From: Comamonadaceae bacterium
GTDB taxonomy: Bacteria; Pseudomonadota; Gammaproteobacteria; Burkholderiales; Burkholderiaceae_C
DNA: 40,382 bases
Reading direction: 5' to 3'
Assembly: GCA_947372745.1 (NCBI GenBank)
Contig: CANBUY010000019.1
Coordinates: forward strand, 1-40,382
Part shown: piece after piece, positions 9,330 through 16,962 of the stretch
Numbering within the stretch: the stretch's first letter is position 1
Layout: the number at the start of each line of letters is the position of its first letter
The notes under the pieces: generated by a model
What the model was told of the DNA's origin: nothing
Seen by the model: only the letters and a program-made list of their open reading frames with translations
The model's database searches: none
Made by a program: the position numbers and the translations under genes

Positions 9330-10516
9330 AGATCAAACCACCATCCTCCAAGCTGCTCATGTTCGGGCTGCTCACCGCCGCATTGATAGGCGCCATCGTG
9401 TTTGTGGTGCAGCGGGCAGGACCGTTGGCACCGGTCAACGTCACGGTCGTGCACGCGTCTGAGGGCTCATTGTCGCCAGCGCTTTTTGGTATTGGCACAG
9501 TGGAGGCGCGTCGAAGTTATCTGATTGGGCCCACCAGTGCGGGACGCGTCTTGCGTGTGCTGGTGGACGTGGGCGAAACGGTTAAAGCAGGTCAACTGCT
9601 GGCTGAAATGGACCCTGTTGACTTGGATAGTCGTCTTCAGGCCCTTGACGCCTCCATGGTGCGGGCCCACAGCGCCATTGCAGCCGCACAGGCTCAGATG
9701 GACGATGCCGGTGCGCGTGACAACCTGGCCAAAATTACCGCGCAGCGCTACCTTGCCTTGGGTCAGCAAAATTTTATGAGCACAGGCGCTGTTGAGGCTA
9801 AATTGCAAGAGCAGGCCTCGGCGGAGGCGGGCTTAAAAAGTGCCCAGGCCAATCTCGCCGCGGTCAGGCAAGACCTTCCTCGTTTGAAAGCCGAACGCGT
9901 AGCATTGGTTCAGCAGCGTCAAAATGTGCGTCTTTTGGCCACGCAAGACAGCACCGTGATGTCGCGTGACGCGGAGCCCGGCTCCACCGTGGTGGCGGGG
10001 CAGGCTGTAATCAAACTGGTTGACCACCGCAGCCTTTGGATCAAAGCACGCTTTGACCAAGGACGCTCCAACGGACTGGCCCCCGGTTTAGCGGCCAACA
10101 TCGTGATGCGCGCCAATGCAGGTCAAGTATTGCCCGGCCAGGTGGCTCGTGTTGAGCTGCAAAGCGACAGCGTGACCGAAGAGCGCATCGCACAAATTGC
10201 CTTCACCAGTTTGCCTGCAGACCTCTCCGTGGGCGAGTTGGCTGAAGTTACTTTGCAGTTGGCGCCCACCCCACGCGGACTGCTCTTGCCCAATGCGGCG
10301 ATCAAGCGCCAAGGTGGGCAATCAGGCGTTTGGGTTTTGAATGGTAACGCGCCTAAATTTGTGCCCCTCGTCTTGGGTCAAATCAGCTTGGATGGCCAGG
10401 TGCAAGTGCTGTCAGGTTTGCAAGCCAGCGACCGCGTGGTGGTTTACAGCGAGAAAGAAATCAACGCCAAAACCCGCATCAAGATCGTCTCCAGCCTTGT
10501 GGCGCAGCAGCCATGA
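9326..10516 (+). CDS. HlyD/DevB-type periplasmic adaptor (membrane fusion) protein of an ABC exporter
   Basis: This 396-residue inner-membrane-anchored adaptor would link an ABC transporter to the outer membrane. The N-terminus has one membrane span (LLMFGLLTAALIGAIVFVVQ). A biotinyl-lipoyl-like half motif AGRVLRVLVDVGETVKAGQLLAEMDPVDL follows, then a coiled-coil hairpin rich in Ala and Gln (residues ~100-200), the second lipoyl half (LLATQDSTVMSRDAEPGSTV) and beta-barrel and membrane-proximal domains ending SGLQASDRVVVYSEKEI. It overlaps tetR and the permease gene by 4 nt each. The substrate cannot be read from sequence. No TolC-like gene is nearby, so a shared outer-membrane channel would be needed. 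Confidence 0.88.
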   Translation: MKIKPPSSKLLMFGLLTAALIGAIVFVVQRAGPLAPVNVTVVHASEGSLSPALFGIGTVEARRSYLIGPTSAGRVLRVLVDVGETVKAGQLLAEMDPVDLDSRLQALDASMVRAHSAIAAAQAQMDDAGARDNLAKITAQRYLALGQQNFMSTGAVEAKLQEQASAEAGLKSAQANLAAVRQDLPRLKAERVALVQQRQNVRLLATQDSTVMSRDAEPGSTVVAGQAVIKLVDHRSLWIKARFDQGRSNGLAPGLAANIVMRANAGQVLPGQVARVELQSDSVTEERIAQIAFTSLPADLSVGELAEVTLQLAPTPRGLLLPNAAIKRQGGQSGVWVLNGNAPKFVPLVLGQISLDGQVQVLSGLQASDRVVVYSEKEINAKTRIKIVSSLVAQQP

Positions 10517-11703
10517 TCAGCCTGGCGGGTCGGGACATTGCACATTCCTGGGCCAAGTTTTTACTGACGGGCTTTGGCTTGGGTTTGCTAATTGGCGTCA
10601 CGCTCACGATGGCCGGGGTTTACCGCGGCATGGTGGATGACGCGCTGATGCTGCTCAACAACAGCCGGGCCGATCTCTGGGTGGTGCAAAAAGACACCCA
10701 AGGCCCATACGCCGAATCATCGAGCTTGCGCGATGACGCCTACCGTTCTGTTTTAGGGATGCCGGGGGTGGCGCATGCCTCAAGTGTCACCTACCTCACG
10801 ATGCAGGTTCGCCAGGGCGGCACCGATGTGCGGGCGATGGTGGTGGGTGTGGTTCCCGGCCATGCAGGCGAGCCAGCGTATCTGTTGGCCGGGCGTCACA
10901 TCACGCGCAGCCATTACGAGGCCGTGGCGGACGTTAAAACCGGGTTTGCCGTGGGCGACCTCATCAAGATTCGCCGCCATGACTACACGGTGGTTGGACT
11001 CACCCAACGCATGGTTTCATCGGGCGGCGACCCCATGGTGTTTGTGCCCTTGTCAGACGGTCAGGAGGCCCAATTTCTCAAAGACAACGACGCCATCGTG
11101 AATGACCGTGCCCGCACCGCTGCCAACCCCGCCCTTAATCGTCTGGGAGTGCCCGGCTTGCTCGAGGCCATCCAAGCCTCACAAAGCAGCAACCACAACG
11201 TCAACGCCGTGTTGGTGCAAATACAGCCTGGCTTTTCGCCTGAGCAGGTGGCTGAGCCCCTACGTCGTTGGAAACATTGGGAAGTCTTCACCCGCGTTCA
11301 AATGGAAGAAATATTGGTCGCCAAGTTGATTGCAACATCCGCCAAACAAATCGGTATGTTTTTGGTTATTTTGGCCATTGTGAGCGCTGCGATTGTGGCC
11401 TTCATCATCTACACCATGACCTTGGGTAAGTTGCGCGAGATAGCGGTTTTGAAACTTATCGGTACCCGTAACCGCACCATTGCCAGCATGATTTTGCAGC
11501 AAGCACTGGGCCTGGGTTTGATTGGTTTTATTGTGGGGAAAACAGCAGCGACCCTATGGGCGCCTGTATTTCCTAAATATGTACTGCTGGAAACTGGCGA
11601 CGCCTTGCGGGGCTTTGTCGCGGTCATGGTGATCTGTGCGCTGGCCAGCACACTGGCCATTCGTGCCGCTTTGCGTGTCGATCCGGCTGCGGCCATTGGT
11701 TAA
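10513..11703 (+). CDS. ABC transporter permease, FtsX/MacB (DevC-like) type
   Basis: This is a 396-residue four-span permease of the MacB/FtsX class. Span 1 is near residues 15-40 (FLLTGFGLGLLIGVTLTMAG). A large periplasmic domain covers ~45-270. The C-terminal three spans include IGMFLVILAIVSAAIVAFIIYTM, then LGLGLIGFIVGKTAATLWAP and FVAVMVICALASTLAI. The segment KLREIAVLKLIGTRNRTIASMIL is the typical cytoplasmic coupling region between spans 2 and 3. The separate permease and ATPase polypeptides resemble DevBCA rather than fused MacB. It overlaps the adaptor by 4 nt and the ATPase starts 9 nt downstream. Confidence 0.88.
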   Translation: MISLAGRDIAHSWAKFLLTGFGLGLLIGVTLTMAGVYRGMVDDALMLLNNSRADLWVVQKDTQGPYAESSSLRDDAYRSVLGMPGVAHASSVTYLTMQVRQGGTDVRAMVVGVVPGHAGEPAYLLAGRHITRSHYEAVADVKTGFAVGDLIKIRRHDYTVVGLTQRMVSSGGDPMVFVPLSDGQEAQFLKDNDAIVNDRARTAANPALNRLGVPGLLEAIQASQSSNHNVNAVLVQIQPGFSPEQVAEPLRRWKHWEVFTRVQMEEILVAKLIATSAKQIGMFLVILAIVSAAIVAFIIYTMTLGKLREIAVLKLIGTRNRTIASMILQQALGLGLIGFIVGKTAATLWAPVFPKYVLLETGDALRGFVAVMVICALASTLAIRAALRVDPAAAIG

Positions 11704-11712
11704 GGAAGCAAC

Positions 11713-12420
11713 ATGAGTGAACTGGGAATTTGTATTGAAGGTTTGAGTAAACGCTATGGAGAAGGACAGGCCGCAGTCGATGCCCTGATAGATATCAATA
11801 TGAGCGTAGCACCCGGTGAGGTGGTCGGGCTTATTGGCCCATCGGGCTCTGGTAAAAGCACCTTGTTGAAATGCCTGGGCGCTGTTATTGAGCCCACGTC
11901 GGGTCAAATGACCTTGGGCAACAAAATTATTTACAACAACGGCTGGAAAATATCAGACCTGCGTGCACTGCGGCGCGACAGCATTGGGTTTGTTTTTCAG
12001 GCCCCCTACCTGATCCCTTTTTTGGATGTCACTGACAACGTTGCTTTGTTGCCCATGCTGGCGGGACTACCTAATGCCAAGGCCCGGGCGCGAGCCCGTG
12101 AACTACTGGACGCGCTTGATGTTGGCCACCGCGCGCAGGCTGAGCCATCCCAACTCTCGGGTGGCGAACAACAGCGGGTCGCCATTGCCCGCGCCTTGGC
12201 CAATCAGCCGCCAGTCATTTTGGCCGACGAACCTACAGCACCTTTGGACAGCGAACGTGCTTTGGGCGTCATGCGCATCCTCAATCAAATGGCGCAGCAG
12301 TACCGCACCGCCATTATTGTGGTCACGCATGATGAAAAAATAATTCCTACCTTTAAACGTATCTACCATATTCGTGATGGGCGAACCTATGAAGAGGCCG
12401 GTCAGGGCCTGAGTTTGTAA
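11713..12420 (+). CDS. ABC transporter ATP-binding protein (DevA/LolD-like)
   Basis: This 235-residue nucleotide-binding subunit drives the adaptor/permease exporter. Walker A is GPSGSGKST (residues ~43-51), the Q-loop is FVFQAPYLIP, the signature is LSGGEQQRVAIARAL, Walker B/D-loop is VILADEPTAPLDS and the switch histidine is in VVTHD. The D-loop reads TAPLD, where MacB-type proteins more often have TGNLD or TAALD; this should not abolish function. AAGGAAG precedes ATG 11713. It is the last gene of the tetR-adaptor-permease-ATPase set. Confidence 0.92.
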   Translation: MSELGICIEGLSKRYGEGQAAVDALIDINMSVAPGEVVGLIGPSGSGKSTLLKCLGAVIEPTSGQMTLGNKIIYNNGWKISDLRALRRDSIGFVFQAPYLIPFLDVTDNVALLPMLAGLPNAKARARARELLDALDVGHRAQAEPSQLSGGEQQRVAIARALANQPPVILADEPTAPLDSERALGVMRILNQMAQQYRTAIIVVTHDEKIIPTFKRIYHIRDGRTYEEAGQGLSL

Positions 12421-12441
12421 ATCGAAACAACGCTTTTTTCT

Positions 12442-12481
12442 GCGTCATGAAAGTGCCATAAAAACGCCATGCAGGCGTCAC
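12442..12481 (+). promoter_or_regulatory. Tandem Pho-box-like array upstream of the OlsB-like gene
   Basis: Four 7-mers occur at an exact 11-bp period: GCGTCAT (12442), GTGCCAT (12453), ACGCCAT (12464) and GCGTCAC (12475), each separated by 4 nt. This is the 7-4-7 geometry of PhoB sites (consensus CTGTCAT-N4-CTGTCAT), although individual units match at only 4-5 of 7 positions. An alternative is a small hairpin (ACGCC/GGCGT) at 12463-12477. A PhoB site fits ornithine-lipid synthesis, known to be induced by phosphate starvation in other bacteria. Confidence 0.5.
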
Positions 12482-12504
12482 CTTGGGTAGTCAAGATACG
12501 TCCA

Positions 12505-12532
12505 TGCCAAAGTAAAAAATGATTCTTTGGCA
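12505..12532. promoter_or_regulatory. Inverted repeat TGCCAAAG-N12-CTTTGGCA
   Basis: Perfect 8-bp arms (12505-12512 and 12525-12532) flank an AT-rich 12-nt spacer 36 bp before the OlsB-like start. There is no T-tract after it, so it is not a typical terminator. It may be an operator or a 5' leader hairpin. Confidence 0.35.
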
Positions 12533-12567
12533 AGTTTGACTTAATAAAACTATCCCAAGGAGAAGAA

Positions 12568-13425
12568 ATGAAAGAGCTTCCAAATCCAACGTTTGCCTTT
12601 GCCCCGCCGACTTTCCCAAAAGGATTGTTCCGCCGCAGCCAGGCAGCCTCACCTATCATCCTGGCTCCTACACCGGCACCTTCACCAAAACCTGAGCGCG
12701 GTGCTTTGGTCGTCACCTGGGCAAAGCACGCGGATGAAGTGCGTGCCGCGCAGCGTCTGCGTTTCAATGTCTTTGCCAACGAGATGGGTGCCCGTTTGGA
12801 CACCACTCAGCCAGGGCTCGATATCGATCTCTTTGACAACTACTGTGAGCATCTTTTGGTGCGCGATGAAGCGACACAAGAAGTGGTCGGAACCTACCGC
12901 TTACTCACACCCGTGCAGGCACGCCGGGTCGGTAGTACGTACAGCGATCTTGAATTTGATTTGACTCGTTTACGCGGTTTGCGTGAGCGGATGGTGGAGT
13001 TGGGCCGCAGTTGTGTTCACCCTGATTACCGTCATGGCGGTGTGATCATGGCTTTATGGGGAGCACTTGCAGAGTTCATGGTGCGTAACCAACTTGACAC
13101 CATGATTGGCTGCGCCAGTATTCCCATGTTGCATAACGGAATCATGAGTGGTGATGTTGCGGCCAGTATTTGGAGCCAACTCAAAGAAACGCATTTGGCC
13201 CCAATTGAACTTCATGTTCGCCCTCGTTTGCCCTTACCGGTTGAGCGACTTGACTGCACTTTAGCGGTTGAGCCACCTGCACTTATTAAAGGCTATTTGC
13301 GTCTGGGTGCCAAAGTGTTGGGCGCACCTGCCTGGGATCCAGATTTCAACACCGCAGATCTGCCCATGATGATGCGTATTAACGAATTACCTTTGCGCTA
13401 CCGCAAGCATTTTTTGGGTGTTTGA
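12568..13425 (+). CDS. GNAT-type N-acyltransferase of the OlsB/hemolysin-like family
   Basis: This 285-residue protein carries the acyltransferase domain (Acetyltransf_5 type) found in OlsB, which transfers a 3-hydroxyacyl group from acyl carrier protein to ornithine to make lyso-ornithine lipid. Recognisable segments are RAAQRLRFNVFANEMGA (residues ~58-74), DLFDNYCEHLLVRD, VVGTYRLLTP, MVELGRSCVHPDYR and the C-terminal RYRKHFLG. An unusual Pro/Ala/Lys-rich leader of about 45 residues precedes the domain. AAGGAG is five bases before ATG 12568. No second acyltransferase (OlsA) is adjacent, so the exact product is uncertain. The upstream array of Pho-box-like repeats and the ppk neighbour suggest a phosphate-starvation role. 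Confidence 0.78.
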   Translation: MKELPNPTFAFAPPTFPKGLFRRSQAASPIILAPTPAPSPKPERGALVVTWAKHADEVRAAQRLRFNVFANEMGARLDTTQPGLDIDLFDNYCEHLLVRDEATQEVVGTYRLLTPVQARRVGSTYSDLEFDLTRLRGLRERMVELGRSCVHPDYRHGGVIMALWGALAEFMVRNQLDTMIGCASIPMLHNGIMSGDVAASIWSQLKETHLAPIELHVRPRLPLPVERLDCTLAVEPPALIKGYLRLGAKVLGAPAWDPDFNTADLPMMMRINELPLRYRKHFLGV

Positions 13426-13462
13426 TGTGAAAAGGGTGGGGTGAGTACCACTTGTCTTTTGA

Positions 13463-13480
13463 TTGTCATGAAATTGACAT
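13463..13480 (+). promoter_or_regulatory. Pho box upstream of ppk
   Basis: TTGTCAT-GAAA-TTGACAT has the 7-4-7 spacing of a PhoB site, with 6/7 and 5/7 matches to CTGTCAT. It lies 52 bp before the ppk ATG, where a PhoB-activated promoter would replace the -35 element. An AT-rich stretch with TAAAAT follows at 13483. ppk is a Pho-regulon gene in other proteobacteria. Confidence 0.6.
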
Positions 13481-13532
13481 TTTAAAATTCAACAATAGGT
13501 CATCTACTTGTAATCATGAGTTCACCCTAGCC

Positions 13533-15623
13533 ATGTCATCCTCCTCCATATTGTCTAAAGCAGCCACCGTGGCCTCTGAGGTCACGCTGCTTGATCGAGA
13601 CCGCAGCATACTGGCTTTCAATGAGCGGGTGCTTGACTGGGCCTACCGCGACGATGTCCCTTTGCTTGAGCGCTTGCGCTATTTGTGCATTGTTTCTTCT
13701 AATCTCGATGAGTTTTTCGAGGTTCGCACCGAGCCCCATCTGGTGGCTAGCCAACGCAAAGACACCAAGGGGCAATATTCGGTCGGCTCATTTGCTCGTT
13801 TGTCCGCTTCAGCGCATGACCTGGTGTCACGCCAATATGCGCTTTATAACGATACCTTGTTGCCGGCACTTGAAGCCGAAGGCATCAAAATTGTTTCGCA
13901 TGGTGAGCGCAATGTGGCGCAACGGCAGTGGGTGCGGCAGTATTTTGAGCGGGAAGTTCGCCCCCTCTTGATTCCCGTGGGCCTGGACCCGGCGCACCCA
14001 TTTCCCCAGGTTGCCAACAAGTCGCTTAACTTCATTGTTCGCTTAGGTGGTCGTGACGCGTTTGGGCGTGACAACCCGGTCGCCATTGTCAAAGTGCCGC
14101 GTGTCTTGCCGCGCATGATTCTTATGCCTACCAAGGTTTCTGGCGGCAAGCATTATTTTGTGTCGCTCTCCAGCGTGATCCGCGCCCATTTGAGTGAGCT
14201 TTTTTCGGGTCGTGACGTCAGCCAGTTTTCACAGTTTCGAGTGACACGCCATTCAGACCTTGCGGTCGATGAAGACGATGTCAAAAACTTGCGAACGGCC
14301 TTGCGCCATGGGCTTCAACATCGTCATTTTGGTTCAGCCGTGCGGCTTGAAGTGTCTGATGGCTGTTCTGACTACCTCTCGGCGTTTTTACTTAAGCAGT
14401 TCAATTTGCCTGAGCAAGCGTTTTACCGTGTGCCCGGTCCTGTCAATCTGGCTCGCCTGACCCAGTTGGTGGAATTGGTGGACGCGCCCCAGTTGTGCTT
14501 CCCCAGCTACAGTGCCAGTTACCCAACGCAATTGGTGCCCGGCGTCTCCTTTTTTGACCAGTTAAAAACTGGTGATGTCCTGATTCACCAGCCCTTTGAG
14601 AGCTTTGGTGGTGTGCTTTCCTTTTTACGTGAAGCGGTGAATGACCCGCAGGTGCTGGCTATCAAGCAAACCATTTACCGCACAGGGTCTGATTCCGAAT
14701 TGATGGATCTGTTGCGCGAAGCGGTGCGCCGTGGCAAAGAAGTGATGGTGGTGGTCGAGTTGAAAGCCCGCTTTGACGAAGAGACCAACATCAATTGGGC
14801 CGAAATGCTGGAGTCCATAGGGGCTCAGGTCGTGTATGGCGTGGTGGGGCTGAAAACCCATGCCAAGATGATGCTGGTCACCCGTCGTGAGGGCAAACAA
14901 CTCAAACGCTACGGCCATCTATCGACGGGCAACTACAACCCCCGCACTGCACGTTTGTACACCGACTGGAGCCACATCACTGCCGATTCCGCTTTGACAT
15001 CCGACATGGAAAATGTGTTTGTTCACCTGGCCAGTCACAGCCGCTTGCCCAAGTTGAACCGTATTTTGCTGGCCCCTCTTTATTTGCATGCCAAGTTGAT
15101 TGTCAAAATCAACGACCTGGCCGAAGTGGCCGCAGGGGGTGGCGAGGGCCGCATCGTCGCAAAAATGAATGCCCTGACCGATGAAGCTTTGATTCATGCC
15201 CTGATTTTGGCGGGCCAAAAAGGCGTCAAGATTGACCTCATTGTGCGAGGTGCCTGCATGCTGCCGGCCCAAGTCCCTGGTGTCACCGACAACATTAAGG
15301 TGCGATCTGTCATTGGTCGCTTCTTGGAGCATTCCCGTGTTTTCTACTTCAGAAAAGACGATCACGAAGAGTTGTATCTCTCCAGCGCCGACTGGATGAA
15401 TCGCAACATGATGCGACGTATCGAGGTTGCCTGGCCTGTGACCGATCCAGTTCAACGCCAGCGTGTGATTGATGAAGAACTGGTCGCCTATTTGCATGAC
15501 GATGTGGATGCCTGGGATTTACTGCCCGATGGCACCTACGCCCATGTCAAGCAAGACGGTCGCCGCAAGCCGCACGGCGCGCAAAATGCCTTGATGAATC
15601 GCTACAGTGAGCCTTCGGTCTAA
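13533..15623 (+). CDS. ppk: Polyphosphate kinase 1
   Basis: PPK1 reversibly polymerises the gamma-phosphate of ATP into inorganic polyphosphate. From ATG 13533 the protein has 696 residues, the family's usual size. It begins with the N-domain (LDRDRSILAFNERVLDWA; NLDEFFEVR), then the head domain. The two phospholipase-D-like catalytic domains hold the autophosphorylated histidine in GLKTHAKMMLV and the second catalytic histidine in RFLEHSRVFYF. ATG 13533 is preferred because the 27 codons upstream of it (from TTG 13452) contain the Pho box and do not resemble the family. sixA follows 13 nt after the stop. The pst/pho genes that I recall between glmM and ppk in Burkholderiales are absent here. 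Confidence 0.97.
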   Translation: MSSSSILSKAATVASEVTLLDRDRSILAFNERVLDWAYRDDVPLLERLRYLCIVSSNLDEFFEVRTEPHLVASQRKDTKGQYSVGSFARLSASAHDLVSRQYALYNDTLLPALEAEGIKIVSHGERNVAQRQWVRQYFEREVRPLLIPVGLDPAHPFPQVANKSLNFIVRLGGRDAFGRDNPVAIVKVPRVLPRMILMPTKVSGGKHYFVSLSSVIRAHLSELFSGRDVSQFSQFRVTRHSDLAVDEDDVKNLRTALRHGLQHRHFGSAVRLEVSDGCSDYLSAFLLKQFNLPEQAFYRVPGPVNLARLTQLVELVDAPQLCFPSYSASYPTQLVPGVSFFDQLKTGDVLIHQPFESFGGVLSFLREAVNDPQVLAIKQTIYRTGSDSELMDLLREAVRRGKEVMVVVELKARFDEETNINWAEMLESIGAQVVYGVVGLKTHAKMMLVTRREGKQLKRYGHLSTGNYNPRTARLYTDWSHITADSALTSDMENVFVHLASHSRLPKLNRILLAPLYLHAKLIVKINDLAEVAAGGGEGRIVAKMNALTDEALIHALILAGQKGVKIDLIVRGACMLPAQVPGVTDNIKVRSVIGRFLEHSRVFYFRKDDHEELYLSSADWMNRNMMRRIEVAWPVTDPVQRQRVIDEELVAYLHDDVDAWDLLPDGTYAHVKQDGRRKPHGAQNALMNRYSEPSV

Positions 15624-15636
15624 ATAAGGAGCGTAG

Positions 15637-16098
15637 ATGGACCTCGTTTTATGGCGGCATGCAGAAGCCCACGAAGCCCCTGAGGGGGGCGAAGATCTGG
15701 CCCGCACACTCACCCCCCGTGGTGAAAAACAGGCGGCGCGTATGGCGGCTTGGCTCGATCGCCAGCTGCCTGAAAGCACCCGCATTTTGGTGAGCCCTGC
15801 GCGTCGCACGGAGCAGACAGCCTCTGCTTTGAAACGAAAATTCAAAATTACTTCAGAGTTGGCACCCGATTGCAGCGTGGAGCAATTGCTAAGCTTGGTG
15901 CAGTGGCCCGATGCCAAAGGCTGCATTTTGGTGGTGGGACACCAGCCAACGCTGGGCCAAACCATTGCTCGCTTGATGGGACTTAACGCCGCTGAATGCG
16001 CGGTCAAAAAAGGCGCTGTCTGGTGGCTGAGAAGCCGCTCGCGAGACCAGCAGGACCAAACCGTGTTGGTTACGGTTCAATCACCCGAGGTGCTTTAA
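15637..16098 (+). CDS. sixA: Phosphohistidine phosphatase SixA-like (histidine phosphatase family)
   Basis: This is a 153-residue histidine-phosphatase-superfamily protein. SixA removes phosphate from the histidine of phosphotransfer domains in E. coli. The catalytic RHG-type motif is LVLWRHAEA at residues ~3-11, with RHA in place of RHG as usual in SixA. SPARRTEQTA (~51-60) holds the second arginine, and GHQPTLGQ near residue 99 holds the second catalytic histidine. AAGGAG six bases before ATG 15637 is a clear ribosome-binding site, and the 13-nt spacing suggests an operon with ppk. A link to polyphosphate metabolism is contextual only. Confidence 0.88.
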   Translation: MDLVLWRHAEAHEAPEGGEDLARTLTPRGEKQAARMAAWLDRQLPESTRILVSPARRTEQTASALKRKFKITSELAPDCSVEQLLSLVQWPDAKGCILVVGHQPTLGQTIARLMGLNAAECAVKKGAVWWLRSRSRDQQDQTVLVTVQSPEVL

Positions 16099-16129
16099 AC
16101 CTCAGGTGCGGACTTCTCCAGAGTAAGAG

Positions 16130-16801
16130 TTACTCTTTGGCAGGGCGTCCCGTTTTAATGGCCGGAACCGCTTTCAAGGCGACCAAGAAGGCGGCGTCAG
16201 ACATGCTGGCCAGTGCCTTGATGCCGGCACGGATCAGTTCACTTTTCTTGGTTGAGTTGCCTAATTTTCCAGAGCGAATTTTGAGGTCATCCAACACCGT
16301 GAATTCGGCTTTTGGAATAGTGAAGCTGTCACGAACGAGCTTCGGCTTCTTCGCCTTGACAACCTTCTCGGCTTTAGGTTTGGCCACAGCCTTAGGGGCA
16401 ACTTTAGGTGCTACTTTGACTGCAGCCTTAGGTGCTGACTTTGGCGTTGCTTTAGCCTCCACTTTTACAGACACTTTTTTGTCGGCTTTAGCCACTTTTT
16501 TGACGACGGCAGTTACAGGTGTTTTTGCCACTGTTTTGGCAGGCGCAGCAACTGCTGTTTTCACGACTTTTTCAACGGCTTTTGCGACAGGCTTGGCCAC
16601 CACTTTACGAACGATTTTGCGTGGGGCTGCGGCGGTCTTTGCTGGGGCAGCGATTTTTGCTTTGGCTTCAATCGGCGCAACGGTCACGGCAGCCGCTGTA
16701 GAGCTTGTAGTGGTTGGTGCCATGGCGGTCTTGATGGCGACAGGTGTCTCAATAGCTTTGGCAGGTGTGCTTGAAATGGGTGCTTTTTCTGTGCTGTTCA
16801 T
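16130..16801 (-). CDS. Histone H1-like Lys/Ala-rich protein with a probable C-terminal ribbon-helix-helix domain
   Basis: This 223-residue protein is of unknown specific function. Residues ~40-153 are low-complexity Ala/Lys/Val/Pro repeats (units such as KVAPKVAPKAVAKP) like the tails of bacterial histone H1-like proteins, and should bind DNA non-specifically. Residues ~154-223 are ordered. DSFTIP looks like a beta strand, KAEFTVLDDLKIRSGKLG a helix and KKSELIRAGIKAL a second helix, the order and spacing of a ribbon-helix-helix DNA-binding dimer. A conserved-looking end, AIKTGRPAKE, follows. The gene diverges from the SDR gene at 16963 and has inverted TAAAC half-sites in its promoter region. 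Its stop lies in an inverted repeat (AGAGTAA-GAG-TTACTCT). Confidence 0.82.
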   Translation of the reverse strand: MNSTEKAPISSTPAKAIETPVAIKTAMAPTTTSSTAAAVTVAPIEAKAKIAAPAKTAAAPRKIVRKVVAKPVAKAVEKVVKTAVAAPAKTVAKTPVTAVVKKVAKADKKVSVKVEAKATPKSAPKAAVKVAPKVAPKAVAKPKAEKVVKAKKPKLVRDSFTIPKAEFTVLDDLKIRSGKLGNSTKKSELIRAGIKALASMSDAAFLVALKAVPAIKTGRPAKE

Positions 16802-16816
16802 GGTGTGCTTTCGATA

Positions 16817-16863
16817 AATTAAACGAGGTAAATAGTTTATACCGTTTAATTCAGCGTGTAAAC
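16817..16863. promoter_or_regulatory. Cluster of TAAAC/GTTTA half-sites upstream of the histone-like gene
   Basis: A perfect 9-bp inverted repeat AATTAAACG (16817-16825) and CGTTTAATT (16843-16851) contains a 17-nt spacer. TAAAC or its complement occurs at 16820, 16835, 16844 and 16859. Multiple short inverted half-sites suit a ribbon-helix-helix regulator, so the adjacent protein could autoregulate. This is inference only. Confidence 0.4.
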
Positions 16864-16962
16864 ATTATTTTTAGTTGGGCTCCTATCGCCATTGAGACAG
16901 AGCCGACTTTCAGACGTCCCCAAATTCCTGCAAAATAGGTTTTCAAGTAGGAGACTTTTAAA

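Noticed and set aside
12527-12553. Possible sigma-70 promoter TTGGCA...AACTAT before the OlsB-like gene
   Set aside because: Spacing is only 15 bp and transcription would begin at the ribosome-binding site.
16120-16140. AGAGTAA-GAG-TTACTCT as a terminator between sixA and the histone-like gene
   Set aside because: A 7-bp AT-rich stem with a 3-nt loop and no T-run on either strand; mentioned only as an oddity at the stop codon.
15996-16817. 273-codon forward frame covering the histone-like gene
   Set aside because: It is the complement of Lys/Ala codons, giving an apparent Thr/Ala/Leu-rich membrane-like protein. The reverse reading has an ordered, conserved-looking C-terminal domain and a proper start.
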